64,000 bases of DNA from NCBI RefSeq assembly GCF_045679555.1, contig NC_092087.1:85514367-85578366 (forward strand). The letters run 5' to 3'. A model generated the notes under the pieces. The model ran no database searches. It was not told the DNA's origin and saw only the letters and a list, made by a program, of their open reading frames with translations. Position 1 is the stretch's first letter. Every line of letters starts with the position of its first letter. Below, piece after piece: positions 10,331 to 21,084 of this stretch. Made by a program: the position numbers and the translations under genes. The stretch comes from Salvelinus alpinus. Its lineage: Eukaryota; Chordata; Actinopteri; Salmoniformes; Salmonidae.

Positions 10331-12708
10331 ATTCGACCAAATCTGAATCCACGCTTCAAGACTGCTTCGATCACGCGGATTGGAATATGTTCCGCATCGC
10401 GTCCAACAACAATATTGACGAATATGCTGATTCGGTGAGCGAGTTCATTAGGAAGTGCATTGACGATGTCGTACCCACAGCAACGATAAAAACATTCCCA
10501 AACCAGAAACCGTGGATTGACGGCAGCATTCGCGTGAAACTGAAAGCGCGAACCACTGCTTTTAACCAGGGCAAGGTGACCGGAAGCATGACCGAATACA
10601 AACAGTGTAGCTATTCTCTCCGCAAGGCAATCAAACAGGCTAAGTCTCAGTACAGAGACAAAATCGAGTCGCAATTCAACAGCTCAGACACAAGAGGTAT
10701 GTGGCAGGGTCTACAGTCAATCACGGACTACAAAAAGAAAACCAGCCCCGTCGCGGACCAGGATGTCTTGCTCCCAGACAGGCTAAACAACTTTTTTGCC
10801 CGCTTTGAGGACAATACAGTGCCACTGACACGGCCCCCTACCAAAACCTGCGGGCTCTCCTTCACTGCAGCCGAGGTGAGTAAAACATTTAAACGTGTTA
10901 ACCCTCGCAAGGCTGCAGGCCCAGACAGCATTCCCAGCCGCGTCCTCAGAGCATGCGCAGACCAGCTGGCTGGTGTGTTTACGGACATATTCAATCAATC
11001 CTTATCCCAGTCTGCTGTTCCCACATGCTTCAAGAGGGCCACCATTGTTCCTGTTCCCAAGAAAGCTAAGGTAACTGAGCTAAACGACTACCGCCCCGTA
11101 GCACTCACTTCCGTCATCATGAAGTGCTTTGAGAGACTAGTCAAGGACCATATCACCTCCACCCTACCGGACACCCTAGACCCACTCCAATTTGCTTACC
11201 GACCCAATAGGTCCACAGACGACGCAATCGCAACCACACTGCACACTGCCCTAACCCATCTGGACAAGAGGAATACCCATGTGAGAATGCTGTTCATCGA
11301 TTACAGCTCAGCATTTAACACCATAGTACCCTCCAAACTCGTCATCAAGCTCGAGACCCTGGGTCTCGACCCCGCCCTGTGCAACTGGGTCCTGGACTTC
11401 CTGACGGGCCGCCCCCAGGTGGTGAGGGTAGGTAACAACATCTCCACCCCGCTGATCCTCAACACTGGGGCCCCACAAGGGTGCGTTCTGAGCCCTCTCC
11501 TGTACTCCCTGTTCACCCACGACTGCGTGGCCATGCACGCCTCCAACTCAATCATCAAGTTTGCGGATGACACTACAGTGGTAGGCTTGATTACCAACAA
11601 CGACGAGACGGCCTACAGGGAGGAGGTGAGGGCCCTCGGAGTGTGGTGTCAGGAAAATAACCTCACACTCAACGTCAACAAAACAAAGGAGATGATTGTG
11701 GACTTCAGGAAACAGCAGAGGGAGCACCCCCCTATCCACATCGACGGGTCAGCAGTGGAGAAGGTGGAAAGTTTTAAGTTCCTCGGTGTACACATCACGG
11801 ACAGACTGAATTGGTCCACCCACACAGACAGCTTTGTGAAGAAGGCGCAGCAGCGCCTCTTCAACCTCAGGAGGCTGAAGAAATTCGGCTTGTCACCAAA
11901 AGCACTCACAAACTTCTACAGATGCACAATCGAGAGCATCCTGTCGGGCTGTATCACCGCCTGGTACGGCAACTGCTCCGCCCACAACCGTAAGGCTCTC
12001 CAGAGGGTAGTGAGGTCCGCAGAACGCATCACCAGGGGCAAACTACCTGCCCTCCAGGACACCTACACCACCCGATGTCACAGGAAGGCCATAAAGATCA
12101 TCAAGGACAACAACCACCCAAGCCACTGCCTGTTCACCCCGCTATCATCCAGAAGGCGAGGTCAGTACAGGTGCATCAAAGCAGGGACCGAGAGACTGAA
12201 AAACAGCTTCTATCTCAAGGCCATCAGACTGTTAAACAGCCACCACTAACATTTAGCGGCCGCTGCCAACATACTGACTCAACTCCAGCCACTTTAAAAA
12301 TGGGAATTGATGGAAATTATGTAAAAATGTACCACTAGCCACTTTAACAATGCCACTTAATACAATGTTTACATACCCTACATTACCCATCTCATATGTA
12401 TATACTGTACTCTATATCATCTACTGCATCTTGCCATCTTTATGTAATACATGTACCACTAGCCACTTTAAACTATGCCACTTTATGTTTACATACCCTA
12501 CAGTACTCATCTCATATGTATATACCGTACTCTATACCATCTACTGCATCTGCCATGCCGTTCTGTACCACCACTCATTCATATATCTTTATGTACATAT
12601 TCTTTATCCCTTTACACTTGTGTGTGTGTGTAAGGTAGTAGTTGTGGAATTGTTAGGTTAGATTACTGTTGGTTATTACTGCATTGTCGGAACTAGAAGC
12701 ACAAGCAT
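10331..12708 (+). mobile_element. L2/CR1-type LINE, 5'-truncated, inserted in element D
   Basis: The unit contains the reverse transcriptase frame at 10387-12249, then a 3' UTR with duplicated segments (ccactagccacttta and catctcatatgtatatac each occur twice) that ends at agaagcacaagcatt near 12706. The coding frame stays open upstream of the first ATG back to about 10330, where it meets element D. The endonuclease half is absent, so the copy is dead on arrival in the usual LINE manner. Confidence 0.75.
10387..12249 (+). CDS. LINE reverse transcriptase, long open frame
   Basis: This uninterrupted frame of 620 codons encodes the reverse transcriptase part of a non-LTR retrotransposon. Motifs in order are RKAAGPDSIPSRVL (about residue 175), LNDYRPVALTS (about 232), the first catalytic aspartate in MLFIDYSSAFNTI (about 302), GAPQGCVLSPLLYSL (about 360), and the catalytic FADD box in IKFADDTTVVG (about 391). 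A C-terminal region follows with FKFLGVHI and WYGNCSAHNRKALQRVV. In an intact element this domain copies the RNA at a nicked target. The frame continues upstream without a start codon, and the expected N-terminal endonuclease is missing, so the first ATG is arbitrary. The complete lack of stops suggests a recent insertion. I place it in the L2/CR1/jockey-like group by motif style; the exact clade is inference. Confidence 0.85.
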   Translation: MFRIASNNNIDEYADSVSEFIRKCIDDVVPTATIKTFPNQKPWIDGSIRVKLKARTTAFNQGKVTGSMTEYKQCSYSLRKAIKQAKSQYRDKIESQFNSSDTRGMWQGLQSITDYKKKTSPVADQDVLLPDRLNNFFARFEDNTVPLTRPPTKTCGLSFTAAEVSKTFKRVNPRKAAGPDSIPSRVLRACADQLAGVFTDIFNQSLSQSAVPTCFKRATIVPVPKKAKVTELNDYRPVALTSVIMKCFERLVKDHITSTLPDTLDPLQFAYRPNRSTDDAIATTLHTALTHLDKRNTHVRMLFIDYSSAFNTIVPSKLVIKLETLGLDPALCNWVLDFLTGRPQVVRVGNNISTPLILNTGAPQGCVLSPLLYSLFTHDCVAMHASNSIIKFADDTTVVGLITNNDETAYREEVRALGVWCQENNLTLNVNKTKEMIVDFRKQQREHPPIHIDGSAVEKVESFKFLGVHITDRLNWSTHTDSFVKKAQQRLFNLRRLKKFGLSPKALTNFYRCTIESILSGCITAWYGNCSAHNRKALQRVVRSAERITRGKLPALQDTYTTRCHRKAIKIIKDNNHPSHCLFTPLSSRRRGQYRCIKAGTERLKNSFYLKAIRLLNSHH

Positions 12709-13348
12709 TAAAAGATATACATTTATTCACTAACCTTCACAATCTTCATCAGATGACAGTCCTATAACATCATATTACACAATACATATATGGTTTGTTC
12801 GAAAATGTGCATATTTAGAGCTGAAATCCGTGGTTATACATTGTGAAAACGCAGCAACTTTTTCCCAGAATGTCCGGATATATTTCTGACACTCACCTAA
12901 TCTGACCTGTTGGACAGCAAATGAACGATACACTAGTTCTTAATGCAACTGCTGTGTTAGATTTAAAAAAAAAATTACTTTAGTACGACATACAGCTTAC
13001 GTTATAGCGAGACAGCGCCCAAAATCAGGGCGGAAAATATTACTAAACATTTTCAACAGAAATACGAAATAACATCATAAATGGTTCCTACTTTTGATGA
13101 GCTTCCATCAGAATCTTGTACAAGTTGTCCTTTGTCCAGAATAATCGTTGTTTGGTTGTAGAATGTTGTCTTCTCCTGTCGAATTAGCAACCAAAGCTAG
13201 CCATTTGGCACAAACGTGCCCAACTTCACATAACGCAAAGAATAGAAAATAATATGCATATTGTAGGAGCAAGAATTGAGTACGAGGCAGTTTAATTTGG
13301 GAACGATTTTTTACAAAGTAAAAATAGCGCCCCCCTATTGACAAAAGG
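12709..13348 (-). mobile_element. TTAA-type element copy D (family Y), right part
   Basis: It resumes with atttattcactaacctt and ttgttcgaaaatgtgcat, as in copy F, and ends caatagggggg (minus strand) next to TTAA at 13349-13352. The two ends of D share an inverted repeat of about 50 bp containing atagggggggcgctattt. Confidence 0.65.
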
Positions 13349-13352
13349 TTAA

Positions 13353-15089
13353 ACGGCCTCGTACTCTATTCTAGATCGTACAATATGCATATTAGTATTA
13401 CTATTGGATAGAAAACTCTCAAGTTTCTAAAACCGTTTGAATTATATCTGTGAGTAAAACAGAACTCATTTTGCAGCAAACTTCCTGTAAGGAAGTGAAA
13501 AATCTGAAATCGAGGCTCTGTTCCAGGGCCCTCCTATTCATTTGCTTGAAATCTATGGATATACATGCACTTCATACGCCTTCCACTAGATGTCAACAGG
13601 CAGTGAGAGGTGAAATGAGGTGTATAGCTTGATCTGAGGTCAAACGAGAGCTCTTGGAATGACGTGACCCCAAATTTCCTTTGTTCAACAAGGCACGGGA
13701 AGGAACCCTGGATTGCCTTCTGAAAGCTTTCGTTATAGACGGCTAATATCTCCGGCTTTGATTTTATTTGATACATGTGATAATATCATCGTAAAGTATG
13801 TTTTTTCAATATAGTTTTATCAGATTATTGAAAGTTTATCGGGAGTTTTGGTGTGTTCCGTTCTCTGCGTTTGGTGAAGATGGACAGCTTCGCGCCACTT
13901 GGCTAGCTTTGGTTGCTAATTCGACAGGAGAAAAGGACATTCTAAAACCAAACAACGATTGTTCTGGACAAAGGACCCCTGTACAAGATTCTGATGGAAG
14001 CTCAGCAAAAGTAGGAACCATTTATGATGTTATTTCGTATTTCTGTGGAAAATGTTTAGTACTATTTTCCGCCCTCATTGCAGGCGCTGTCTCGCTATAA
14101 CGTAAGCTGTATGTCTTACTAAAGTTATTTTTAGAATTCTAACACGGCGATTGCATTAAGAACTAGTGTATCTTTCATTTGCTGTACAACATGTATTTTT
14201 TAGAAAAGTTTATGATGAGTTATTTGGTCAGATTAGGTGAGTGTCAGAAATATATCCGGAGATTCTGGGATTCTACGTTTTCACAATGTATAACCACGGA
14301 ATTCAGCTCTAAATATGCACATTTTTGAACAAAACATAAGTGTATTGTGTAACCTGATGTTATAGGACTGTCATCTGATGAAGTTTGTCAAGGTTAGTGA
14401 AAAATTATATATCTTTTGCTGTTTTTTTGCGATCGCTAACTTTTGCTGCTGATAAACGGGTTGTGTTTTTGGCTATTGAGGTAAGCTAATATAAGGCTAT
14501 ATTGTGTTTTCGCAGTAAAACACTTAAAAAATCTGAAATATTGGCTGGATTCACAAGATGTTTGTCTTTCATTTGCTGTACTCCATGTATTTTTCATAAA
14601 TGTTTTATGATGAGTATTTAGGTATTTCACGTTGCTCTCTGTAGTTATTCTAGCTGCTTTGGTGATATTTGTGATTGTAGCTGCAATGTTAAACTATGAT
14701 TTATACCTGAAATATGCAAATTTTTCGAACAAAACATAGATTTATTGTATAACATGTTATAAGACTGTCATCTGATGAAGTTGTTTCTTGGTTAGTGACT
14801 AATTCTATCTCTATTTGGGGGTTTTGTGCAAGCTACCTGTGCTGTGAAAGAAATGTCTGTGCTTTTTTGTATTTGATGGTGAGCTAACATAAATATACGT
14901 GGTGTTTTCGCTGTAAAACATTTAAAAAATCGGACATGTTGGCTGGATTCACAAGATGATTATCTTTCATTTGCTGTATTGGACTTGTTAATGTGTGAAA
15001 GTTAAATATTTCAAAAAAAAAAAATTTGAATTTCGCGCGCTGCCTTTACAGTGGTATGTGGGGGGGGGTTCCGCTAGGGGCTAGACAGG
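13353..15089 (+). mobile_element. TTAA-type element copy E (family Y), abutting D
   Basis: The sequence runs from cggcctcgtactctattct to gggctagacagg and is followed by TTAA at 15090-15093. It matches copy F in reverse but lacks about 80 bp of the outer left end, so it starts directly at the TTAA shared with copy D. The internal open frame at 13798-14100 recurs in F and is not a gene. Confidence 0.65.
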
Positions 15090-15093
15090 TTAA

Positions 15094-16140
15094 TTGCCTT
15101 TAAAATGTAAAATGTATCCATGGTTCAGTTCTTTGCTTAATTCTAAGCTTTTTTTTTACTGGAACCTGCTTATCTACAGCATGTAAAAACAATGATTTAA
15201 AATGGCCCCAGGCATTCTCCACCTCATTGCATTTCAATACAGCAGACCAGTCCAATTTGCTCAAACAATTAACAAAAATATCTGCACTATAATTCTTCAT
15301 ATACCTACTTTAGATTAAGTTATGACAATTCATAACGGTTTTCTGAACCTTCCTATTACAGAAAATAATGGAATGATCACTGAGCCCATAGTTTACAACC
15401 CTACTGTTTGATATCCTTGCTGTATCCGACACCAACACAAGGTCAATGATGGTTTGGGTAGAAGGAAAGACCCTAGTGGGCTCATTAATCAGCTGGTATA
15501 AAGAAAACAGATGACAAATATTCTTAAGAGCTTTAAAAGTAGCATGGCCCTTTTTGAGCATATCTGTATTAAAATCACCAGCAACAATAACCTCTGATTT
15601 ACCAAAGTCTGTACAGTTGGAACAAGTCTCCTCCAACAATTCATCAAACTTGTACTGGTCTGGTGGCCTATAACAGGTTCCAACTATAATAGGTTTACAT
15701 TTTGGTAATAAAATGTCCAACCACACAGCTTCAATCTCGTCATGGTTTAAATCTGATCTATAGTTGAACCCAATATCTGATCTTACATAAATACAAACTC
15801 TCCCACCTTTGCGATTGTGGTCTCTTCTAATAACTACATAATTTAATCTTCAATCTCAGCGTTTTTTTATCCAACCATTCAACCATGTTTCGGTAAAGCA
15901 AAGCACTCCCACCTTACAGTTACCAGAGAGTAGGCGGATTTCCTCAATCTTAGGAAGAAGACTTCTAACGTTGAGATGAAGGATGTGTCCTCTCGTGGAC
16001 AACACCTTTTCTGGAGTCAAGTTCTCCTCCTCTGTTGGAACTGTCAGCTGAAATTGTTCACTTGAGATGAATGTTGATACCATGCAGTCCAATCGAAGCA
16101 ATGAAGCACCTTCCAGGGTCGTTGCTCCTACCCTTCAGAC
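15094..16140 (-). pseudogene. LINE endonuclease fragment, minus strand
   Basis: Read right to left, it encodes HILHLNVRSLLPKIEEIRLL and GVLCFTETWLNGW, then AVWLDILLPKCKPIIVGTCYRPP and IVAGDFNTDMLKKGH, then STQTIIDLVLVSD and YGLSDHSIIF, and lastly DIFVNCLSKLDWSAVL. These are the ordered motifs of a LINE apurinic-type endonuclease, including GDFN and SDHS. The parts are in different frames (breaks near 15850 and 15300), and no reverse transcriptase follows because a TTAA element begins at 15090. It differs from the fragment at 2.7-3.8 kb and belongs to another LINE family. Confidence 0.8.
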
Positions 16141-16923
16141 CCATACTGTGTCAAAAGGACATCGACTTGATGTACAAAAAGGGCCAGTATATATAAACAT
16201 TAATATAAAAGTGTAGATAAAAAAACTCTGCCAATACGCCGAACTTTGCGGCTGCCTTTTAAAAACGAAGAGCTCAGTATTTTATGAAAGCAGCAAAGAC
16301 ATTGTTTGCATTCAGGAACTCTGTATCTCTCATCAGGCACCAAGACCTGCTTAGTGGAGGCTCATTTAAGTGGCGGTTTAGGCCTGCCAGTAGTCCAGCG
16401 AAGCTGCTGATTCCATATCGCCTCATTTAGCAGTCCTTGCAGTGGCGTAGGATCTCCTGAGAACATTAGCCATTTCCTGTTTTGAAACAGTTGCCAGATC
16501 GATGTATATCCTCTTTTCTGACAGCCATTCCAGAAAGCACTTTACTGCCCAGATGGTTTGTCTTGATGTAGATTTTTAATTTCTCTCCTTTTCTATGTTG
16601 TCTATAGCAGCACTACTGATTTCTGCATGTCTAACGTTAACACAGGCTCAGGTTGCTGGTCCACTTGCTCTTCTTCTTGTTTCATTTCTTTCATATCCTC
16701 CTCCTCCTCTTCTTGTTGGCACCATTCTTCAAACGTCAGTGGATAAAACATATAAAAAGTAACTTTAATGTAATCCATGATGGTTTACAGGTGCTAGGTT
16801 TAGTCATTTTAAAAGTAGCAGTGGTAGTGGGTTGCTAGGTAACGAAGTAAACGATGCCTCTTTAAATGAACGTGGCCATGTGTCTGTTGTATCATAAATC
16901 ATTGGCCGGAGAGGCTCTGTCAG
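16141..16923. other. Unclassified non-coding stretch
   Basis: It contains a cttcttcttg and tcctcctcctcctcttct run near 16668-16715 and no persuasive frame. It may be the 5' part of the LINE on the minus strand. Confidence 0.35.
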
Positions 16924-17130
16924 GGGCGGCAGGGTAGCCTAGTGGTTAGAGCGTTGGACTAGTAACAGCAAGGTTGCAAGTTCAAATCCCCGAGCTGACA
17001 AGGTACAAATCTGTTGTTCTGCTCCTGAACAGGCAGTTAACCCACTGTTCCTAGGCCGTCATTGAAAATAAGAATTTGTTCTTAACTGACTTGCCTAGTT
17101 AAATAAAGGTAAAATAAAAATAATAATAAT
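16924..17130 (+). mobile_element. tRNA-derived SINE, nearly complete
   Basis: The head shows an A box (tagcctagtggttagagcg) and an intact B box (ggttgcaagttcaaatcc), as in leucine-type tRNAs. The body (ccgagctgacaaggtac, then gttaacccactgttccta) and tail (cttgcctagttaaataaagg) match the common salmonid SINE. A second, worn copy lies at 47868-48030. Confidence 0.85.
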
Positions 17131-17149
17131 CCAAAACAACCGTTGTATA

Positions 17150-17424
17150 AATATAGATAACATGCTACATTACACTATATATGGATAACAGGCTACATTA
17201 GACTATATATCGATAACAGGCTACATTAGACTATGTATGGATAACAGGCTACATTACACTATGTATGGATAACAGGCTACATTACACTATATATGGATAA
17301 CAGGCTACATTAGACTATATATGGATAACAGGCTACATTAGACTATATATGGACAGCAGGTTACATTAGACTATATATGGACAACAGGCTACATTAGACT
17401 ATATATGGATAACAGGCTACATTA
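17150..17424. repeat. 28-bp minisatellite upstream of receptor copy 1
   Basis: About ten copies of a unit of the form ggataacaggctacattaga plus ctatatat. The same unit flanks Tc1 element 3 upstream of receptor copy 2 (26785-26812 and 27984-28150), so it was duplicated with the receptor genes. Confidence 0.9.
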
Positions 17425-17770
17425 GACTCTACACTGTTTAAACAACAGCAGTCAGTGCAGCAGGCTATGATGGTGATGTCTCTGCTAACTAATACTTCAG
17501 CCGGTACTCTAACAAGGGTCAACATTGTAACATAATGTGATGTTATTCTGATGTGTAACGTGATGTTATTCTGATGTGTTCTGTTAGTCGTCTCCACTTC
17601 ATTTTAAATAGTTGTCTTTCACACCTCACTGAGTGATGCTATTCTGTGGTTTCCATTCACACTCAACTCAGCAACTATGGCAACAAAGTGTGGACAAACC
17701 CTACTGTTAGTGTGAGACAATTGGCCTTGGCTTAATTCTGATACCATTGTGTTGTGTGACTGTGTTTCAG

Positions 17771-18076
17771 TTGTACTTGGTCAGGATTGCTGGAGATGTA
17801 CATACACCACTCAGAGTATCTGTACCTTGAAGGGGTCAACAGTGGAGCTGTCCTGCTCTTACACATATCCCAGTGGTACAGTCACAACAACCTTGTGCTT
17901 CACAAAATAATTATGCTGTGTGTCTGAGTGATGACCCAGACTACAAAGGTCGTGTGACGTAGCATAGAGATGTGAAGAATGGCCACACCATTCTTGACTC
18001 AGCTACGTATAAGTTCATCTTTATAACAGACCAGAGGGAAATATTATGGCACATCTGGAGATTCTCTCTCTCACAG
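17771..18076 (+). pseudogene. Copy 1 V-like exon, broken
   Basis: The acceptor is tgtgtttcag and the donor is cag/gtaaca. It reads LGQDCWRCTYTTQSICTLKG and then ELSCSYTYPSG, and meets a stop just after the CFTK segment; a second stop replaces the tyrosine of the RVTY motif. The conserved part encoding the LRESDSAEY segment is shortened by deletion. Confidence 0.8.
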
Positions 18077-18283
18077 GTAACATTCTATTGTCTGATATTC
18101 TGTTTAATCTTCATTGTCCATTTAGGTCTGGAAATTGTCTTGGTTTGTATTGATGAAATACAAATAATATGATACTATGTGTATATAGCAATTGTAATGT
18201 CTTTATTGATCTGTTTGAGAATGTATAGCATCATGTGATGACACTAGACAACAGGTGATTCAGGTTGATGTTGTCTACTCCAG

Positions 18284-18503
18284 ACCTGCAGGTGAAGGTG
18301 ACTCCTTTTTCACAGATTCCAACATGGACGACACTGACCTGTAGCACCCAGCTGTCTTCTGACTGGTAACCCCACCTACACCTGGAACAAGAATGGACAG
18401 ATAGTAACTGAGGACACTTCCCCCTATTCAGTCCTCCCTAATGCTATGGACAGCTACTCCTGTGCTGTAAAAGGCCTTGAGGAGCGCCACTCTCCTGCAG
18501 TCT
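18284..18503 (+). pseudogene. Copy 1 second Ig-domain exon, frameshifted
   Basis: The acceptor tctactccag matches copy 2. The frame is DLQVKV, then TLTCST, and one extra base near 18343-18355 puts a stop after SSDW. The downstream part (GNPTYTW, YSCAVKG) is recognisable in the shifted frame. The donor is gtgggt. Confidence 0.75.
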
Positions 18504-18676
18504 GTGGGTGTGGATTCTACTCAGTACTCAGGTATAACTTTAAAACTTCTGTCTGCTAAACAGTCCTCATAAAGAACACTTAACATAACAGTAACACAGG
18601 ATGGTATAACTACTCTGGATTACTGCAGCTCACGATTGAATTGTCTAAATAATGTCCTCTTGTCATCATGTTTCAG

Positions 18677-18909
18677 GTGTTCAGGGTCAGAGCTGCAGCA
18701 GAGTGACTTACACCAAGAGGGGAATCTGTGTCTTAAAGGGGTCAACAGTGGACATGTCCTGTACTTATGTTGGCTATTATTACACCACATCATCATTCTG
18801 GTTTAGAAGTCATAAGTCGACCCCTGAATACCTAACCAGAGTCCCAGGGTATGCAGGTCGTGTGGAGTACACTGGAACATACAAAGGTCCCTTCACCCTG
18901 AGAATTTGA
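18677..18909 (+). pseudogene. Copy 1 second V-like exon, truncated
   Basis: The acceptor is catgtttcag. It encodes GVQGQSCSRVTYTKRGICVL and VDMSCTY, then GRVEYTG and TLRI, followed by a stop at 18907-18909. The part carrying the E-F strands, present in copy 3 at 41573-41941, is missing together with the donor. Confidence 0.8.
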
Positions 18910-18956
18910 CTCACTGTTAATATTACTTTGACAAAATATCTGGTATTTTCCATCAG

Positions 18957-19229
18957 ATAAACCAAAGACCTCAGTGTCAGTCAGTCCCTCTGATGAAATA
19001 GTGAAGGGGTGTTCAGTGACTCTGACCTGCAGCAGTGATGCCAACCCACCTGCGCAGAGTTACACCTGGTGGTACAAGAAGAATGGAGGTGACTATCAGA
19101 GTATGACGGGACCACACCATGTCTTCAATCAAATCCAGTCATCTGACACTGGAGAGTACTACTGTGAGCCCCAGAATTCACTAGCTTCTAATAACTCTAT
19201 AGCTCTGAAGCTGAAGATCATTGTTGCAG
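18957..19229 (+). CDS. Copy 1 C2-type Ig exon, intact
   Basis: The acceptor is ttccatcag and the donor is gcag/gtaaag. The 273-bp exon is open in the frame predicted by its paralogues. It encodes SVSPSDEIVKGCSVTLTCSS, then YTWWYKKNGG and DTGEYYCEP, with the canonical B- and F-strand cysteines and the WxxK core of a C2-type Ig fold. An extra cysteine (KGCSV) stands where copy 2 has serine. The exon is well kept although its neighbours are ruined. Confidence 0.8.
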
Positions 19230-19396
19230 GTAAAGTTTAATTACAAAATTACAATTTTCAGTAATTATACTTTGGATTATAATTATACGATGACATATGA
19301 AGTCCCTTAACAAATATTGCATTAATGTCCTGTATTTACATAATTGTTTGTTTATTAGAACATGCACTGTACTCATATCATGCATATTTGATTTTA

Positions 19397-19473
19397 GGGA
19401 AACAAACATGTTGTGACTGCAGCTGTAGGAATCACAGTTGTTCTGGTTGTCATCCTCTGTCTCTGAGGTTCAG
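19397..19473 (+). pseudogene. Copy 1 transmembrane exon relic
   Basis: The exon (gggaaacaaacatgttgtgac) aligns with the intact transmembrane exons of copies 2-4 but has a small deletion after acat and a second one before the closing ggttcag, so the hydrophobic frame is lost. Confidence 0.7.
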
Positions 19474-19557
19474 GTGAGTTAAAATGCATATTTTTATGAT
19501 TATTATGATTACACCTTAGCACTCTGATTTGTTATTAATTATTCAACCTGTTATTCA

Positions 19558-19705
19558 ACATTTACATTGGAGTCATTTATATCCAGAGCAACTTACAGGA
19601 GCAATTAGGGTTAAGTGCCTTGACACATCGACCGATTTTGTTACCTAGTCAGCTGGGGGAGTCGAACAATTGACATTTTGGTTACTGGCGCAACGCTCTT
19701 AACCT
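19558..19705. repeat. Dispersed repeat fragment in intron
   Basis: The segments tatccagagcaacttacagg and gttactggcgcaacgctctt match the reverse tail and head of a tRNA-related salmonid repeat. Confidence 0.5.
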
Positions 19706-19768
19706 CAACATTGTATTTGTAACGTATAAGTCAATAGAGAGCAGAACTCACTCTGTCCCTGTTTACAG

Positions 19769-19985
19769 GAGATCCACAGGAGGAAGTGATGCCACAGCAG
19801 ACACACAGGGGATCAGTTACATCTCAACCTCTGACATTCATTTACTGTGTCAAGACAGTCACTTTCATTCTACTTTAACTGTTACCTTGACACCACTCTC
19901 TCACAGTGTCCATCCTGACCCTAACAGTGGCTTGTACACAAGTCTGAACATGAGCACCATATGCACTGACTACGACACTCTGGCA
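19769..19985 (+). pseudogene. Copy 1 cytoplasmic exons
   Basis: Exon-like pieces at 19769-19808 (after tttacag) and 19907-19985 (after ctcacag, before gtaagt) align with copy 2 exons at 32416-32455 and 32633-32725. The second encodes the HPDPNS segment and a DYDTLA tyrosine motif. Confidence 0.6.
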
Positions 19986-20039
19986 GTAAGTATTGTGTTT
20001 TACACAGTGTCTGAATGTGTTTAGAGAACATTATAGAGT

Positions 20040-20690
20040 GAGTGGTGTGTTGAAAATGTTGAAGAGGTTCGAGCTTAAGCTGTATCCCCGTCTCACCCCC
20101 CGGCCCCGTGGAAATAAATGTTTTTTTTCTTCTATTTTTAACCGCCCACTTGTTGTTTGTGTACATGGATTTTATATTGTTGTATGTTTTTCCCCCCAAA
20201 CACCACTTTCCATCTGTTTGTATAGCAGACCCTTGTGCCAAATTGAGTCTAAAGCTTTTTTGAAATAAACAAAGCATGAGAAGACTTTGCCTTTGTTCTG
20301 GTTTGTTTGTCAATTAATGTGTGCAGGGTGAATACGTGGTCTTTCGTTCGGTAATTTGGTAAAAAGCCAATTTGACATTTGCTCAGTACATTGTATTTGC
20401 CAAGGAAATGTATGAGTCTGCTGTTAATGATAATGCTGAGGATTTTCCCAAGGTTGCTGTTGATGCATATCCCACAGTAGTTATTGGGGTCAAATTTGAC
20501 TCCACTTTCTGGAATGGGGTGGTCAGTCCTTGGTTCCAAATATTGGGGAATATGCCAGAGCCAAAAGGATTGGAGAAGTGGTTATCTATACATATCCATT
20601 TTGGATTGATAACTTTGTGTTGTTGTTTGGAGTTTTCCAATTTTCCCAGAAGTGGTGAGATTCTATGGATTCTTAAATTACATTGAGATG
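20040..20690 (-). pseudogene. LINE reverse transcriptase fragment in intron
   Basis: Read right to left, it encodes NNYCGICINSNLGKILSII, then LSKCQIGFLPNYRTKDHVF and LHTLIDK. Further on come relics with KTYNNIKSMYTNNKWAVKNR. These are the fingers and early palm of a LINE reverse transcriptase. The frame breaks several times, and the catalytic aspartate-containing boxes are not intact. The element is different from the LINE at 10.3 kb. Confidence 0.75.
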
Positions 20691-20708
20691 ATTTGTTTCT
20701 CTCTCCAG

Positions 20709-20784
20709 AGTCCATCCTGACCCTAACAGTGACACATACACACATCTGAACATGAACAGGTCAAGGGAGTTTGACACCCTGGCA
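20709..20784 (+). pseudogene. Copy 1 second tyrosine-motif exon
   Basis: The acceptor is tctccag and the donor is gca/gtgagt. The frame reads HPDPNSDTYTHLNMN and then FDTLA; the second motif has phenylalanine in place of tyrosine, so it cannot be phosphorylated. Copy 1 thus carries this exon type twice, with a LINE fragment between the two. Confidence 0.6.
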
Positions 20785-20865
20785 GTGAGTTTGTTTGTGT
20801 GTGTGGCTGGGTGTACATAGACATTTTGTATAGCGCTCATTCAGTGTGTCTTATTTCAGAAAAGG

Positions 20866-21010
20866 TGAAAGACTCCCAGAGAACCAGGACTGAAGAGAAC
20901 AACCACAAAATCTGTATTGAAGAGAACCACCACAGAATCTGGACTGAAGAGAACCATCACAGAACATGGACTAAAAAGAACCACCACAGAACTTGGACTG
21001 TACCAAACCA
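20866..21010 (+). repeat. 27-bp minisatellite in copy 1 3' region
   Basis: About five diverged units of the form agagaaccaccacagaa plus tctggactga. The same unit occurs eight times after the stop codon of copy 2 (32890-33110). Confidence 0.85.
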
Positions 21011-21084
21011 AAGCGAGGCCTTACACCTCCAGTCTCCTGCTGTCATATCTAGAAGGTTTTCTAGACCATTAGAAATTAAGTAAA

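Larger units (their letters stand above)
17771..21060 (+). pseudogene. CD22-like Ig receptor, copy 1 (pseudogene)
   Basis: Exons in order are a V-like domain (17771-18076), a second Ig domain (18284-18503), a further V-like domain (18677-18909), a C2-type domain (18957-19229), a transmembrane relic (about 19397-19473) and cytoplasmic exons (19769-19808, 19907-19985, 20709-20784, from 20859). The first V exon has stop codons and a deletion, the second domain has a one-base shift, the second V exon ends early at LRI-stop, and the transmembrane exon is frameshifted. Only the C2 exon is intact. No signal-peptide exon is visible, because a minisatellite occupies the upstream region. The family, known in teleosts as CD22-like or Siglec-like, inhibits leukocyte signalling through tyrosine motifs; this copy cannot encode a full receptor. 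Confidence 0.8.
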
